Notes: generated from the sequence alone by a model not told the origin. Positions 45,901-54,646 are shown, counted from the stretch's first letter. The stretch: 55,698 nt of DNA from Planctomycetota bacterium (GCA_024278955.1 JAJRSE010000018.1:1-55698), one strand, 5' to 3'. Numbers and translations: made by a program.

Positions 45901-47500
45901 TTTAGAACTTGATGGTATCGAGATTGCCGGTGCAGGAGCTGGCTTTACAACCGTCAACGTCTCGAACGGTGCCACTCAGGCGATTCGCCTACAAGACCTT
46001 ACCGGCACCGCTTTGACTATCGGCACAGGTACCAACCCTGCGGATGGCGGAACGCTGGTCAGCAACGGCACAGCAATTGTTGTCGATAACTCGATCAATG
46101 TCACTTTCAACAACTTACTTGTCGACAACGACGCATTCGCAGGTCGTGGAGCTGGCATCGACGTACTGAACAACGATGCAGGTACCATCGCCTTCAACGG
46201 GGTCGAAGTCCAGACCTTCGACGACGACGCGGTCACTCTTCGTCAGAATGATGGGGGCAGCGTAACCTTCACCGATCTTGTCGCAAACGTAGCTGTGGGA
46301 ACTGCGGCTAACACCGCGATTCGGGTTGAAAACAATACATCAGGGAATTTCTCCTTCAACAATAGCGATATCGATACAACCTTAGCCCGCGGTGTGTTGG
46401 TCAACAACAACGGCACCGCAACCACCGCCTTCGCTGCCTTCAGCCTCAACACCACCACGGGCGACGGCTTCACTGCCACGGGCACCGGCACCTTGGCCGC
46501 GAGCGGCACCAACACGATCACCACAACCACCGGCGTCGGCTTGACACTCGATGGCGTAACGATCGCAGGTTCCGGGGCCTCGTTCAGCAGCGTCTCGGTC
46601 AATGGCGCCGTCAACGGCGTAGTTCTTAACAATCTGATCGGCGGTCAAGTAACCGTGGGTAGCACGGCGACGGCTTCCACACTCAATGACACCTCTGGCG
46701 ATGCCATTCAGCTCACCAACACAGCCAACGTGAACTTAGTAAACATCGACGTCACCGCCTCAACAGGCGGAGCTGGCCTCAACGTCATCAACGACAACGC
46801 AAATGCCATGGATGTGAACGTCAACGATCTCACCGTCGATTCCGGGGTTGCCGATGGTATCCTCGCCGTCCACACCGGCGGTGGCAACTTCACCCTCTTG
46901 GTCGACAACAGCGATATCAATTCGACGGTCAATATCGACGCCAACGGAGCCGGCGACATTGACCTCACATTCGAGGATACAGACATCGATACCACCGGTA
47001 CCGACGTCGCCTTTACTCTCGCCATTGACGCCGCGGTTACCGAGGCCGACGTAAGGATTCTTCGCAATGGTATTACCTCGGCCGACGCCACCGCACTCGA
47101 CATCGATATCACAAGCGTGGCAAGCAAAACGGTCAATCTTGAGATCGACGGCAATACCGTGGCAAACAGCAGTGCCAACGTCGCTGCCGATATCGATGCT
47201 TCGCAGTCAACCATCCTTAACGCAACCGTTATCGACAATTTCTTCAACAACGCAGGTGCCGGCGGAGATTACGAAATCGCTTCCAACAGTGCGACCACCG
47301 TTATCAACTTGCACTTGCATAACAACACGACCGGTGGCGGAGCAGGTAGCTTCACGCTTCGCGAAATTGGCGCCTCCGACTTCAACATCCAAGAGCGTGA
47401 TACCGTCGAAGCAAGAAACACCAGCGGCGGATTCGTCTTCGACTCCGCAGGCAACGTCGTCACCGACTTCGACAACATCATCAGCGTCCCTCTACCGTAA
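42911..47500 (+). CDS. Giant secreted beta-barrel plus beta-helix repeat protein
   Basis: A 1,529-residue protein. AGGAG with a 9-nt spacer sets the start at 42911, followed by a signal peptide ending AGFAFAQ. Residues about 30-320 show alternating beta strands with aromatic girdles (FRFNYNSQGYG, NLGLGYRELVNTG, AFLGGYHIGGG, VMVGLTWFVGRTHRG), like an outer-membrane barrel of the inverse autotransporter type. From about 350 a right-handed beta-helix passenger begins (GTGDGTLENPFDTM) and runs to the end with Asn/Thr/Gly-rich rungs. At least three copies of a 180-215-residue unit are visible, beginning near 45259, 45816 and 46458 (GDGFTATGTGTLAASGTN type). It is probably surface-exposed and adhesive; no enzymatic motif is seen. 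Confidence 0.8.
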   Translation: MIRPTRMLTKMLFLTLLGLAPICCLAGFAFAQGGSSPPYVESGDSGVLPGSYQGSGSFFNRQLGTVFRFNYNSQGYGTQDDVVSLGSMKVFNLDEATIFIDGQATLSDDFGGGFNLGLGYRELVNTGISFDPQRIHGVSLWTDGQSSSGDNFFTQLGFSLESLGESFDARFNAHFPLERSQRGDPRLTSIDTLTFGANELFSGLENVVVDTAYAVVDGELAKRINNLEAWAFLGGYHIGGGGVDTVGYRAGVRGYATPDFAVSLQVTDDDFYNTNVMVGLTWFVGRTHRGNQPLGNIYDRFREPVLRNNFIAMSSRTVTQAAGNALSDTDGEQLRFVHVGTSTAGTGDGTLENPFDTMTLASADATERDIVFVHGGKTLSDGFVAKNDQRILGEGLSGALVDPQPIAHIVDTLERGLVTLPESSVGASMLAAPTISGAGITAFTLADDNTVNNFIIDTVGTAVSAIMIDSPTLSNLRIANTSGDAIFLNEVTGTTVVDNTVTIIGAADAAIRVNGGLDGMSIAAGITNTAGSAFTVENRTGGTITYSGTIDDDGGLGISLIDNDSSTVLLTNASTDLTNGIDIMAPAGDAITITGNTASIFEFTGTVGVDATGANNGIVIANNDAATGVLFGNLDATAVDGNTISIEGGAAATTSGGAGIILSSADDTRTIENTGNGTAVRILGDLAEDDDNATVTINSNVENTGGGLAVDLQNRRANNVTFTGTVDANTGGGGILAQNNTSGGLFFNSAVTLDTATNNGVTLTNNTDATFGFNGLQITTTTGTGFEATGGAELVVSSPSNTNSIDTTTGVALNLNGVTVEALGVTFDTIDVTNGATSAITLTNIDGDGSVTLGSGTDPADGGTLVTAGTAIEVSDVNALVVNNITVNNAGGAAGVNVTLQEAASTAVFNGLTVTTVNGDAVTVDANLDGAITFNDLNATTTGTGDAVVLTNNADATVTINGMEATATGSGRAFTATGGGNLVATGTNNLTSATGIGLELDGIEIAGAGAGFTTVNVSNGATQAIRLQDLTGTALTIGTGTNPADGGTLVSNGTAIVVDNSINVTFNNLLVDNDAFAGRGAGIDVLNNDAGTIAFNGVEVQTFDDDAVTLRQNDGGSVTFTDLVANVAVGTAANTAIRVENNTSGNFSFNNSDIDTTLARGVLVNNNGTATTAFAAFSLNTTTGDGFTATGTGTLAASGTNTITTTTGVGLTLDGVTIAGSGASFSSVSVNGAVNGVVLNNLIGGQVTVGSTATASTLNDTSGDAIQLTNTANVNLVNIDVTASTGGAGLNVINDNANAMDVNVNDLTVDSGVADGILAVHTGGGNFTLLVDNSDINSTVNIDANGAGDIDLTFEDTDIDTTGTDVAFTLAIDAAVTEADVRILRNGITSADATALDIDITSVASKTVNLEIDGNTVANSSANVAADIDASQSTILNATVIDNFFNNAGAGGDYEIASNSATTVINLHLHNNTTGGGAGSFTLREIGASDFNIQERDTVEARNTSGGFVFDSAGNVVTDFDNIISVPLP

Positions 47501-47557
47501 GTAACCATTCGCGGTAGCGGCACGTTGCAGTAAAAGTAAAACGCCCGGGAAAAAGGA

Positions 47558-47599
47558 TCGCCCCAGATCCCAACCCCCAGATCCCAATCCCTTCACCCC
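47558..47599 (+). repeat. Six-unit period-7 array before the start codon at 47604
   Basis: TCGCCCC, AGATCCC, AACCCCC, AGATCCC, AATCCCT, TCACCCC, then TCAC and ATG. Confidence 0.8.
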
Positions 47600-47603
47600 T
47601 CAC

Positions 47604-48089
47604 ATGCAACAGGTCACCTTAGGTTGTCCTCACTGTAATTGGCAAGCAATTTGCAACCAGGCGGAAGTTGAGCATCGTTTGCGTGGATTAGGTCTGCTTC
47701 GGCGGGCTCCTCATCCGCCAGGGGAGCTGGTTGCAGAGTTGCTCAATGCCAATCTCTCGCGGCTAAGTTGCGATGCCTGTGGAAACACAGGCATCGTGCT
47801 CGCCCGAGACCATGAGGACAACAACGACGACGACCGGCCCTCGGACGATTGGCAGCAAGCCATCGTCTGCGAAGTCTGCAAAAAACTAATTCCTCCCGAG
47901 CGAGTCGAAATCTTTCCCGACGCCCGACGCTGCGTCGATTGCCAAGGCCTAGCCGACCGGGGCGAAGAACCCCAAGAGCCCGACTTCTGCCCCAAGTGCG
48001 GCTCGCTAGTCGAGCTACGAGTAAGCCGCGGCACCGGCATCACCCGCTACAAACGCTTCTGCACCGGAAGCCCCGCCTGCCGCCTCTAG
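47604..48089 (+). CDS. Multi zinc-ribbon protein with a DksA/TraR-like finger
   Basis: A 161-residue protein with four cysteine pairs: CPHCNWQAIC, CDACGNTGI, the DksA/TraR-type C4 finger CEVCKKLIPPERVEIFPDAR with its RRCVDCQG end (about residues 95-120), and CPKCGSLVELR before the tail. DksA/TraR proteins bind RNA polymerase in the secondary channel, but the coiled coil with the DksA Asp tip is missing, so a transcription role is uncertain. The start codon follows a period-7 array and lacks a Shine-Dalgarno. It lies 70 bp before rlmKL. Confidence 0.78.
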   Translation: MQQVTLGCPHCNWQAICNQAEVEHRLRGLGLLRRAPHPPGELVAELLNANLSRLSCDACGNTGIVLARDHEDNNDDDRPSDDWQQAIVCEVCKKLIPPERVEIFPDARRCVDCQGLADRGEEPQEPDFCPKCGSLVELRVSRGTGITRYKRFCTGSPACRL

Positions 48090-48123
48090 ACGTTGCCCTT
48101 CCGGCAGCGCATGATGGCAGATT

Positions 48124-48151
48124 CGCTTTCCGCTTTCCCCTTTCCGCTTTT
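48124..48151 (+). repeat. Four-unit period-7 array before the rlmKL start codon
   Basis: CGCTTTC, CGCTTTC, CCCTTTC, CGCTTTT, then 8 nt and the ATG at 48160. No Shine-Dalgarno. Confidence 0.75.
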
Positions 48152-48159
48152 GTAGTCCC

Positions 48160-50331
48160 ATGTCGTTCCAACTCATCGCTACCGCTGCATTCGGACTCGA
48201 AGCAATCGTTGTCCGCGAGCTGGAGCAACTCGGCTATTCCCCAAAAATCACTCGTCCTGGGCGAATCGAGTTCACCGGCGATTTCGCCGCCATTTGCCGA
48301 GCCAACCTCTGGCTCCGCTCTGCCGACCGCCTTCTCGTACAACTGGCAAAGTTTCCCGCTCCCGATTTCGACGCCCTCTTCGATACCGCTGGCAGCCTGC
48401 CCTGGGAAGAGTGGATCGCCCCCGACGCCGCGATTCCCGTCCGAGGCCGATCACACAAGTCGCAGCTCACCAGCGTGCCCGCTTGTCAGCGAACTGTAAA
48501 AAAAGCAATCGTCGATCGCCTACTCAAACATCACTCCGTCAGCGAACTCCCCGAGACCGGCCCTCCCGTTTCGGTTGAAGTCGCACTCCTAGACAACGAG
48601 GCGACCCTCTCAATCGACACCTCCGGCGCCGGCTTACACAAGCGGGGCTACCGTACTCTTGCCGCAAAGGCCCAGCTCCGCGAGACCCTCGCCGCCGCCC
48701 TAGTGCAGCTCAGCTTTTGGAAACCCGAGCGTGCGCTGGTCGACCCCTTTTGCGGCACCGGAACGATCGTCATCGAAGCCGCTCTTATTGGCCGGCGCAT
48801 CGCACCAGGTCGCAACCGAGAATTCGCCTCCGAGCACTGGCCCATGTTCCCCGCCAAAGATTGGACAACCGCTCGCAGCGAGGCCGACGACCTCAAGCTC
48901 CCGCCGCTCGACGAACGACCCATCGGCACCGATATCGATCCCGAAGCCCTAAGCCTTGCCCGTTATCATGCCGAGCGAGCCGGCGTGGCCGACGACCTGC
49001 ATTTCCAACAACGGGCCTTCGCCGATCTTCGCTCAAAACGTCAGTACGGCTGCACGATTACAAACCCGCCCTACGGCATTCGGATGGGCGAAAGTCGCGA
49101 GGTCGAAGAGCTGTACCGCCAAATGCCCGAGGTTTTGCGCCGACTAAAAACCTGGTCGCATTACATCTTCTCTGCCCGAGGCGATATGGAACAGCTCGTC
49201 GGCCAAAAAGCCGACCGACGCCGAAAACTCTACAACGCCCAAATCGAATGCACCTACTTCCAGTTCTACGGACCACGCCCTCCACATGCGTCTAAGCCGG
49301 AGCCCAAAGAAACCTCTCCAGAATCAACGCTTGCGGTTTCGCCCCCACCACCACAAACCTCTGCCTTCGGAGGCCTCCGCCCCGAAGCCGCTCGCCAGGT
49401 CGAGGAGTTCACCAACCGACTCCGAAAGCTCACACGCCATTTGCGCCGTTGGCCCACCAAACGCGGCATCACCTGCTATCGAATTTACGATCGAGACATC
49501 CCCGAAGTCCCGCTCGCAGTCGACCGCTACGAAGACGCCCTCCACATCGCCGAGTACGAACGCCCCCACGAGCGTACCGCCGCCGAACATGCCGACTGGC
49601 TCGACCTCATGGTGCGCACCGCAAGCGCAGCCCTCGACGTGCCACGAAATCTTGTTTTCGTCAAACATCGGTCCCGACAACGGGGCGACTCTCAGTACGA
49701 ACGGGTCGACGACCGTCAGGCTTTGCGAGTCGTCCAGGAAGCCGGCTTGAAATTTCAGGTCAATCTTTCCGACTACCTCGATACCGGCTTATTCCTCGAC
49801 CATCGCATCACGCGCTCGAGGGTTCGCGAGGCGGCCGGGGGAAAAAACTTCCTCAACTTGTTCGCCTACACCGGGGCCTTCTCGGTCTATGCTGCTGCCG
49901 GCGGAGCCGCGAAGACCACCTCGGTCGATCTCTCGCAAACTTACGTCCAGTGGGCCGAAGACAACTTGCGTCTCAACGGTTTTACCGGCCCAGAACACCG
50001 TCTCGTCTGTCGCGATGTCCAGGAGTTCCTCGACTCGCCCCATGAATCCGAAAAATACGACCTTGCCATCGTCGACCCCCCAACTTTCTCGAACAGCAAA
50101 CGCCTCGATCACGATTGGGACGTCCAAAACGACTTTGCCCCGCTGCTCCGAAAAGTCATCACAAAAATGACCCCAGGCGGCGTCATCTACTTTTCGACAA
50201 ACTCGCGCCGCTTCAAGCTCGACGAAAAAACGCTCGACGGCACAGCGATCAGAGAAATTAGCAAGCAAACCGTCCCCGAAGATTTTCGCAACAAGCGAAT
50301 CCACCGCTGCTGGCGAATGGTCGTCGCCTAG
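48160..50331 (+). CDS. rlmKL: Bifunctional 23S rRNA methyltransferase RlmKL
   Basis: A 723-residue fusion. An N-terminal THUMP domain (about residues 60-150) and a methyltransferase with the ITNPPYGIRMGE motif form the RlmL half, which methylates guanine-2445 N2 in E. coli numbering. The C-terminal half (about 430-723) has NLFAYTGAFSVYAAAGGA and IVDPPTFSNSKR, the RlmK part that makes m7G2069. About 40 residues of Pro/Ser-rich linker join them. An intrinsic terminator follows directly. Full length, both active motifs intact. Confidence 0.96.
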   Translation: MSFQLIATAAFGLEAIVVRELEQLGYSPKITRPGRIEFTGDFAAICRANLWLRSADRLLVQLAKFPAPDFDALFDTAGSLPWEEWIAPDAAIPVRGRSHKSQLTSVPACQRTVKKAIVDRLLKHHSVSELPETGPPVSVEVALLDNEATLSIDTSGAGLHKRGYRTLAAKAQLRETLAAALVQLSFWKPERALVDPFCGTGTIVIEAALIGRRIAPGRNREFASEHWPMFPAKDWTTARSEADDLKLPPLDERPIGTDIDPEALSLARYHAERAGVADDLHFQQRAFADLRSKRQYGCTITNPPYGIRMGESREVEELYRQMPEVLRRLKTWSHYIFSARGDMEQLVGQKADRRRKLYNAQIECTYFQFYGPRPPHASKPEPKETSPESTLAVSPPPPQTSAFGGLRPEAARQVEEFTNRLRKLTRHLRRWPTKRGITCYRIYDRDIPEVPLAVDRYEDALHIAEYERPHERTAAEHADWLDLMVRTASAALDVPRNLVFVKHRSRQRGDSQYERVDDRQALRVVQEAGLKFQVNLSDYLDTGLFLDHRITRSRVREAAGGKNFLNLFAYTGAFSVYAAAGGAAKTTSVDLSQTYVQWAEDNLRLNGFTGPEHRLVCRDVQEFLDSPHESEKYDLAIVDPPTFSNSKRLDHDWDVQNDFAPLLRKVITKMTPGGVIYFSTNSRRFKLDEKTLDGTAIREISKQTVPEDFRNKRIHRCWRMVVA

Positions 50332-50352
50332 CCGCGAAACGGCGTCTTCCAT

Positions 50353-50400
50353 AACCCGATGTGCAAGTGTTGAAGCTGCACATTGGGTTCCCCTCTTTTT
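50353..50400 (+). terminator. Intrinsic terminator after rlmKL
   Basis: AACCCGATGTGCA (50353-50365) pairs with 50377-50389 over 13 bp with one G-T wobble, followed by CCCCTCTTTTT. Confidence 0.85.
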
Positions 50401-50427
50401 CTTCCGCCCAATCGCGGCTTGGTTTTC

Positions 50428-50462
50428 GGGTGCCACTGCTGGCTTGCCCAGCAGTGGCACCC
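50428..50462. repeat. 35-nt perfect hairpin repeat (GTGCCACTGCTGG type)
   Basis: A perfect 15-bp stem (GGGTGCCACTGCTGG with its complement at 50448-50462) around a 5-nt loop, between rlmKL and the dsrE2 gene. Such GTGCCACTGCTGG palindromes recur in Pirellula-type genomes as far as I recall. The remaining gap to 50714 shows nothing else. Confidence 0.8.
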
Positions 50463-50714
50463 TACTCGAAAGTTGACTACTGGCGAGTTCTTCGATTCAA
50501 CACGTTGAAATCGATCCAATCGCTACAGAGCGAATAACTCCCCTACGGTTGACTCGAATTCTACCATGCTCGTCTGAGTGTGACCTAGAGTAGATACGAA
50601 GCAGTCAACGCACGGTTTGACGCTGAAATGTCAGTGCGAGAATCAGAACACGTCCGTGCGACACGCACTGAAATGATAAACACAGATCCTATTGAAAGAA
50701 AAACAGGAGACCCA

Positions 50715-51287
50715 ATGACCTCGACTATCGAAGCATTCTCCCCAGAAACAGTGGCCGCCCTCGAACAACGCATCGAGGGGCTTGAGAAAAGAATAGAGAG
50801 AACAGCCGACTCCAATGCCTTGAACATGGTGGTTTTCAGTGGAGAACTCGACAAGCTCCTCGCTGCGTTTGTCATCGCAACCGGAGCAGCGGCATGTGGG
50901 ATGCGAGTCTCGATGTTCTTTTCTTTCTGGGGCGCGGCATCGCTGAAAAAAGAGGGACCACAAACGGGCGGGAAAAGTATCGTCGAACGGATGTTTGGCT
51001 GGATGCTGCCCGGCGGCCTTTCCAGGCGAAAACTCTCCAAGCTCGACATGCTGGGAGTGGGACGACAAATGATGGTCCGAGAAATGGCAAAGAAAAATGT
51101 GGCAACCCTACCGGAACTCGTTGAGGCTGCTAAGGAGCTTGATGTCGAAATTAAAATCTGCGAGATGTCGATGTCGCTCATGGGGATACGTCCCGAGGAA
51201 ATAATCGACTACCCCAACATGAGCTACTGCGGTGTGGCCAGCTTTGTCGAACAATCTTCTTCCTCCAATACCACCCTATTCATCTAA
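50715..51287 (+). CDS. dsrE2: DsrE2-type sulfur-relay protein
   Basis: A 190-residue protein of the DsrE/DsrF/DrsH-like family, DsrE2 branch. After a short coiled-coil start (residues 10-32) the fold begins NMVVFSGELDKLLAAFVIAT. Conserved cysteines are Cys61 (AACGM), Cys149 in IKICEMSMSLMGI and Cys172 in NMSYCGVASF. The family carries persulfide sulfur and is usually found with TusA; membrane association via residues 48-75 is possible. ATG 50715 has AGGAG 5 nt upstream; the frame opens earlier at 50628. It is followed by tusA after 14 bp and a hybrid kinase, implying a shared task. Confidence 0.88.
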   Translation: MTSTIEAFSPETVAALEQRIEGLEKRIERTADSNALNMVVFSGELDKLLAAFVIATGAAACGMRVSMFFSFWGAASLKKEGPQTGGKSIVERMFGWMLPGGLSRRKLSKLDMLGVGRQMMVREMAKKNVATLPELVEAAKELDVEIKICEMSMSLMGIRPEEIIDYPNMSYCGVASFVEQSSSSNTTLFI

Positions 51288-51301
51288 GGGAGATTATCCT
51301 C

Positions 51302-51544
51302 ATGATCACAGAACGAAAAGTTGATCTCACCGGGCTAAAATGCCCGATGCCGATTGTCAAGCTTACCAAACTCATGAAAGAACTCGACCCGGGCGAAGCA
51401 CTTACCGCGACGGCCGACGACGCCGCTTTTTGTCTAGATGTTGAGTCCTGGTGCAATAGCACAGGACACGAATTAGTTCGGCTAGAAGATGTTGATAAGC
51501 AGCTTTTGGCAGTAATTCGAAAAAAAGATTCTCCGGCTGAGTAG
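51302..51544 (+). CDS. tusA: TusA family sulfurtransferase
   Basis: An 80-residue TusA-like protein with the CPxP motif, Cys14 in LTGLKCPMPIVKL. TusA transfers persulfide sulfur between proteins, in tRNA thiolation, molybdenum cofactor synthesis or sulfur oxidation. GGGAG lies 9 nt before the ATG. The location between dsrE2 and a phosphorelay protein, with only 3 bp to the latter, suggests a sulfur-sensing or sulfur-trafficking role rather than housekeeping. Two more cysteines (about 44 and 50) follow. Confidence 0.92.
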   Translation: MITERKVDLTGLKCPMPIVKLTKLMKELDPGEALTATADDAAFCLDVESWCNSTGHELVRLEDVDKQLLAVIRKKDSPAE

Positions 51545-51547
51545 AAA

Positions 51548-54500
51548 ATGCAGGCTCCTTGCAAACTAATTGAACGATTACAGCAGTGTATCGATACGCT
51601 CGAAATCTCCAATGCTTCTGATCTGAACGAAGCATTGGACGAGATTCGTGCGCATTTAGATAAGCGAGCCCAGGAAGCCAATGAGCTAAGCAAAGCCCAG
51701 GCAGATGCGATCGTCAATTCGGCAGAGATTATCAGCGAACTAGAAGACACCAAAGAGAGTCTCCACCAAGCTCACTTGGTGGCGGAAGCGGCGACCAAGG
51801 CAAAAAGCACTTTCCTGGCGAACATGAGCCACGAGATCCGCACGCCCCTCAATGGCATCCTGGGTTTCACCGAGCTTCTACGCAATGGCTCGGCCAAAAA
51901 CGATCCTGCGATGCAGAGGGAGTTTATTGATACGATTCATTCCAGCGGCAATCATCTGTTAAAGCTGATCAACGACATTCTCGATATCTCGAAAGTCGAA
52001 GCAGGCCAGATGACGCTTGAGTGTATCGACACGTCCCCTTCTCGAATCGTTTCTGATGCCGCTTCGATGCTCCGCGTACGTGCCCAAGAGAAAGGCCTGG
52101 GACTTAACATCGAATACGACGGGAAAATACCACGAACCATCCATACCGATCCCGCCCGCTTACGGCAAATTTTGATGAATCTCGTAGGCAATTCGATCAA
52201 ATTTACCGAACAAGGCGAAGTTCGCGTGCTCGCCAAGATGATCGAACAAGACGGGCGACCGATGATGGTCTTCAAGGTCCAGGACTCAGGGATCGGAATC
52301 TCAGAAGAGAACATCCAAGCAATTTTCAAGCCATTCAAGCAAGCCGACTCCTCCATCACACGACGATTTGGCGGAACCGGCCTGGGCCTGTCCCTCTCTC
52401 GCCAGCTAGTGGAGGCTCTCGGAGGTACGATCCAAGTAACCAGCACCGAAGGCAAAGGCAGCACGTTCGAGTTTACGGTCGACCCAGGTCCCATTGATTA
52501 CGAAAGTTTGATCGAAGGCAAAGACCTAGCCGAAGCCGTTTTCCAAAATCCCTCTCTCAACAACACGACACTCGGTATCAAAAAAATATCAGGAAGCGTC
52601 CTACTCGTGGACGACGGAGAGACCAACCGGCGTTTCGTCAGCCTAGTGCTACAACAAACGGGCATCGAGATCACCGAAGCCGAAAATGGCCAGCAAGCCG
52701 TCCAGCTTGCAACCTCCGAGCCGTTTGATCTCATCCTCATGGATATGCAAATGCCCATCATGGATGGATACACGGCCACGCGATTGCTGCGCGAAAAAGG
52801 TATCACGACTCCAATCATCGCCCTCACAGCCAATGCCATTGTGGGCGACAAAAAAGAGTGCCTCGAAGCCGGATGCACCGATTATCTTTCCAAACCAATC
52901 AAACACGATCTCCTCCTTCAGACGGTAGCCGAAACGCTTCAGGAGAGCAAAAAAGTTCCTTCAGAGTCGGCCTCGTCAGAAAACGCCTCGCAGGACAACA
53001 GTTCGACGAATTCTGGCGCAGAAAAAAACTTGGAAAATCAGCCGAAGCTTGTCTCGACGCTCCCCCCCGATTTCCCCCAATTGAACTCGATGATCGCTGA
53101 TTTCGTCAAACGATTTAACGAAAAACTTGACGAGTTTCACAACGCTTTGAACTGCTGCGACTTTCAGAAGATCGCAGAGCTAGCCCATTGGCTCAAAGGC
53201 ACAGGCGGCACCTTAGGCTTCAATATCCTTACCGAAGAAGCAGCCGCCCTTGAAAAATTGCTGCTCGATAATCCGGAGGATCGTATTGAGGCAATTGCTG
53301 AAGCGATTGAAACTCTCATGATGCTAGAACAACGCATCTCCTTCCTCGAAACCGAAGAAACGACCGATTCGCCAAGTCGAGCCGGCGAGCTGCTTACCAA
53401 ATCGTTGCAACAAAAAGAAGACCATGCCACGGTCATGCTGACGCTCGAAGAACAGAGCCAGATTGACCACACGACCACCGAAATAAACCCCCGACGGCGC
53501 AAAACCGACGACGGCCATGCTTTACTTTCTGAGATAACTCACGCAAACATCGCAATTGTTGACGACGAAAACGCCAACATCGAAGTCGTGAGACATTTGC
53601 TCAGCGAGAACGGCTACAAATGTTTTTCCACGACAACCGAATCGAACAAGGCCATCGAAATATTTCAAAAGTCGCCACCAGACCTCGCCTTGCTCGACAT
53701 CTCGATGCCTGGAATGGATGGGCTTGAGGTGTTACGAGCGATGCGGGCTCACGACGAACTCAAGCATATTCCTGTGATTTTTCTCACCGCATCTGCCACG
53801 CCCGAGACAAAGCACGAAGCGCTGAGTCTCGGGGCATACGACTTTTTAACCAAACCGGTCGACATCAACGATCTGCTGCCAAGAGTTCAGAATGCGTTGA
53901 CGATCAAGAGCCAGCAAGATCAGCTACACTATCACGCCGCAGATCTCGAAGACATCGTCCAGACAAGAACTCGCGACCTCATGCACTCTCGCCTCGAACT
54001 GGTTCGCTGCCTAGGGCGTGCTGCCGAGTTTCGAGATAACGAAACCGGAATGCATGTGATCCGTGTCGGTCGCTACGTGAACGTCATTGCCCAAGAGTTG
54101 GGATACAACGAGAGCGAAGCGGAACTGTACGAATTAGCAGCTTACCTGCACGACTTAGGTAAAATCGGCATCCCGGACTCGATTTTGCTCAAGCAGGGGA
54201 AACTCGATTCCGCCGAAATGGAGGCCATGCGCCAACACGCGCGTTTTGGTCGAGAGATCCTCGAACCGGTCACGGGTAAACAAGCCCCCGAGTTCACAAG
54301 CCACACGCAAACAGGCAGCCAGATTCTCGACGGCACCACCTCACCCCTTCTTGTGACAGCCGCCTCGATAGCGATAACACACCACGAGTGGTGGGATGGC
54401 TCAGGCTACCCGAAAGGTCTTGCCGGTGGCCAGATACCGATCGAGGGGCGAATCGCAGCCGTAGCCGATGTCTTCGACGCACTAAGCAGCAAACGTCCCT

Positions 54501-54646
54501 ACAAACCGGCATTCTCCCTAGGGAAATGCATCTCGATCATGACCGCCGAACGCGGCACGCATTTCGATCCCGAAGTCTTCGACGCCTTCCTGAACCGTCT
54601 CGACGAAGTGGTCGCCTTCCAACACGAGTTTGCCGACCCTACCTAA
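51548..54646 (+). CDS. Hybrid histidine kinase with two receivers, HPt and HD-GYP output
   Basis: A 1,032-residue cytosolic protein without membrane segments or PAS/GAF sensor. Order: an N-terminal coiled coil (residues 1-85, with Cys5 and Cys14), HisKA with His95 in MSHEIRTPLNG, HATPase (GTGLGLSLSRQLVEALGG), receiver 1 with Asp399 in LILMDMQMP, HPt with His547 in AELAHWLKGTGG, receiver 2 with Asp717 in LALLDISMPGMDG, and HD-GYP with His868-Asp869 in LHDLGKIGIPDSIL and the GYP signature at 953-955 (DGSGYPKG). All phospho-acceptors and HD-GYP metal residues seen are intact, so a complete intramolecular His-Asp-His-Asp relay controlling c-di-GMP hydrolysis is plausible. It starts 3 bp after tusA. 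Confidence 0.93.
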   Translation: MQAPCKLIERLQQCIDTLEISNASDLNEALDEIRAHLDKRAQEANELSKAQADAIVNSAEIISELEDTKESLHQAHLVAEAATKAKSTFLANMSHEIRTPLNGILGFTELLRNGSAKNDPAMQREFIDTIHSSGNHLLKLINDILDISKVEAGQMTLECIDTSPSRIVSDAASMLRVRAQEKGLGLNIEYDGKIPRTIHTDPARLRQILMNLVGNSIKFTEQGEVRVLAKMIEQDGRPMMVFKVQDSGIGISEENIQAIFKPFKQADSSITRRFGGTGLGLSLSRQLVEALGGTIQVTSTEGKGSTFEFTVDPGPIDYESLIEGKDLAEAVFQNPSLNNTTLGIKKISGSVLLVDDGETNRRFVSLVLQQTGIEITEAENGQQAVQLATSEPFDLILMDMQMPIMDGYTATRLLREKGITTPIIALTANAIVGDKKECLEAGCTDYLSKPIKHDLLLQTVAETLQESKKVPSESASSENASQDNSSTNSGAEKNLENQPKLVSTLPPDFPQLNSMIADFVKRFNEKLDEFHNALNCCDFQKIAELAHWLKGTGGTLGFNILTEEAAALEKLLLDNPEDRIEAIAEAIETLMMLEQRISFLETEETTDSPSRAGELLTKSLQQKEDHATVMLTLEEQSQIDHTTTEINPRRRKTDDGHALLSEITHANIAIVDDENANIEVVRHLLSENGYKCFSTTTESNKAIEIFQKSPPDLALLDISMPGMDGLEVLRAMRAHDELKHIPVIFLTASATPETKHEALSLGAYDFLTKPVDINDLLPRVQNALTIKSQQDQLHYHAADLEDIVQTRTRDLMHSRLELVRCLGRAAEFRDNETGMHVIRVGRYVNVIAQELGYNESEAELYELAAYLHDLGKIGIPDSILLKQGKLDSAEMEAMRQHARFGREILEPVTGKQAPEFTSHTQTGSQILDGTTSPLLVTAASIAITHHEWWDGSGYPKGLAGGQIPIEGRIAAVADVFDALSSKRPYKPAFSLGKCISIMTAERGTHFDPEVFDAFLNRLDEVVAFQHEFADPT

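Noticed and set aside
44029..47250. Long minus-strand open frames opposite the beta-helix gene
   Set aside because: Mirror frames of a repetitive Asn/Thr/Gly-rich coding sequence; no independent support.
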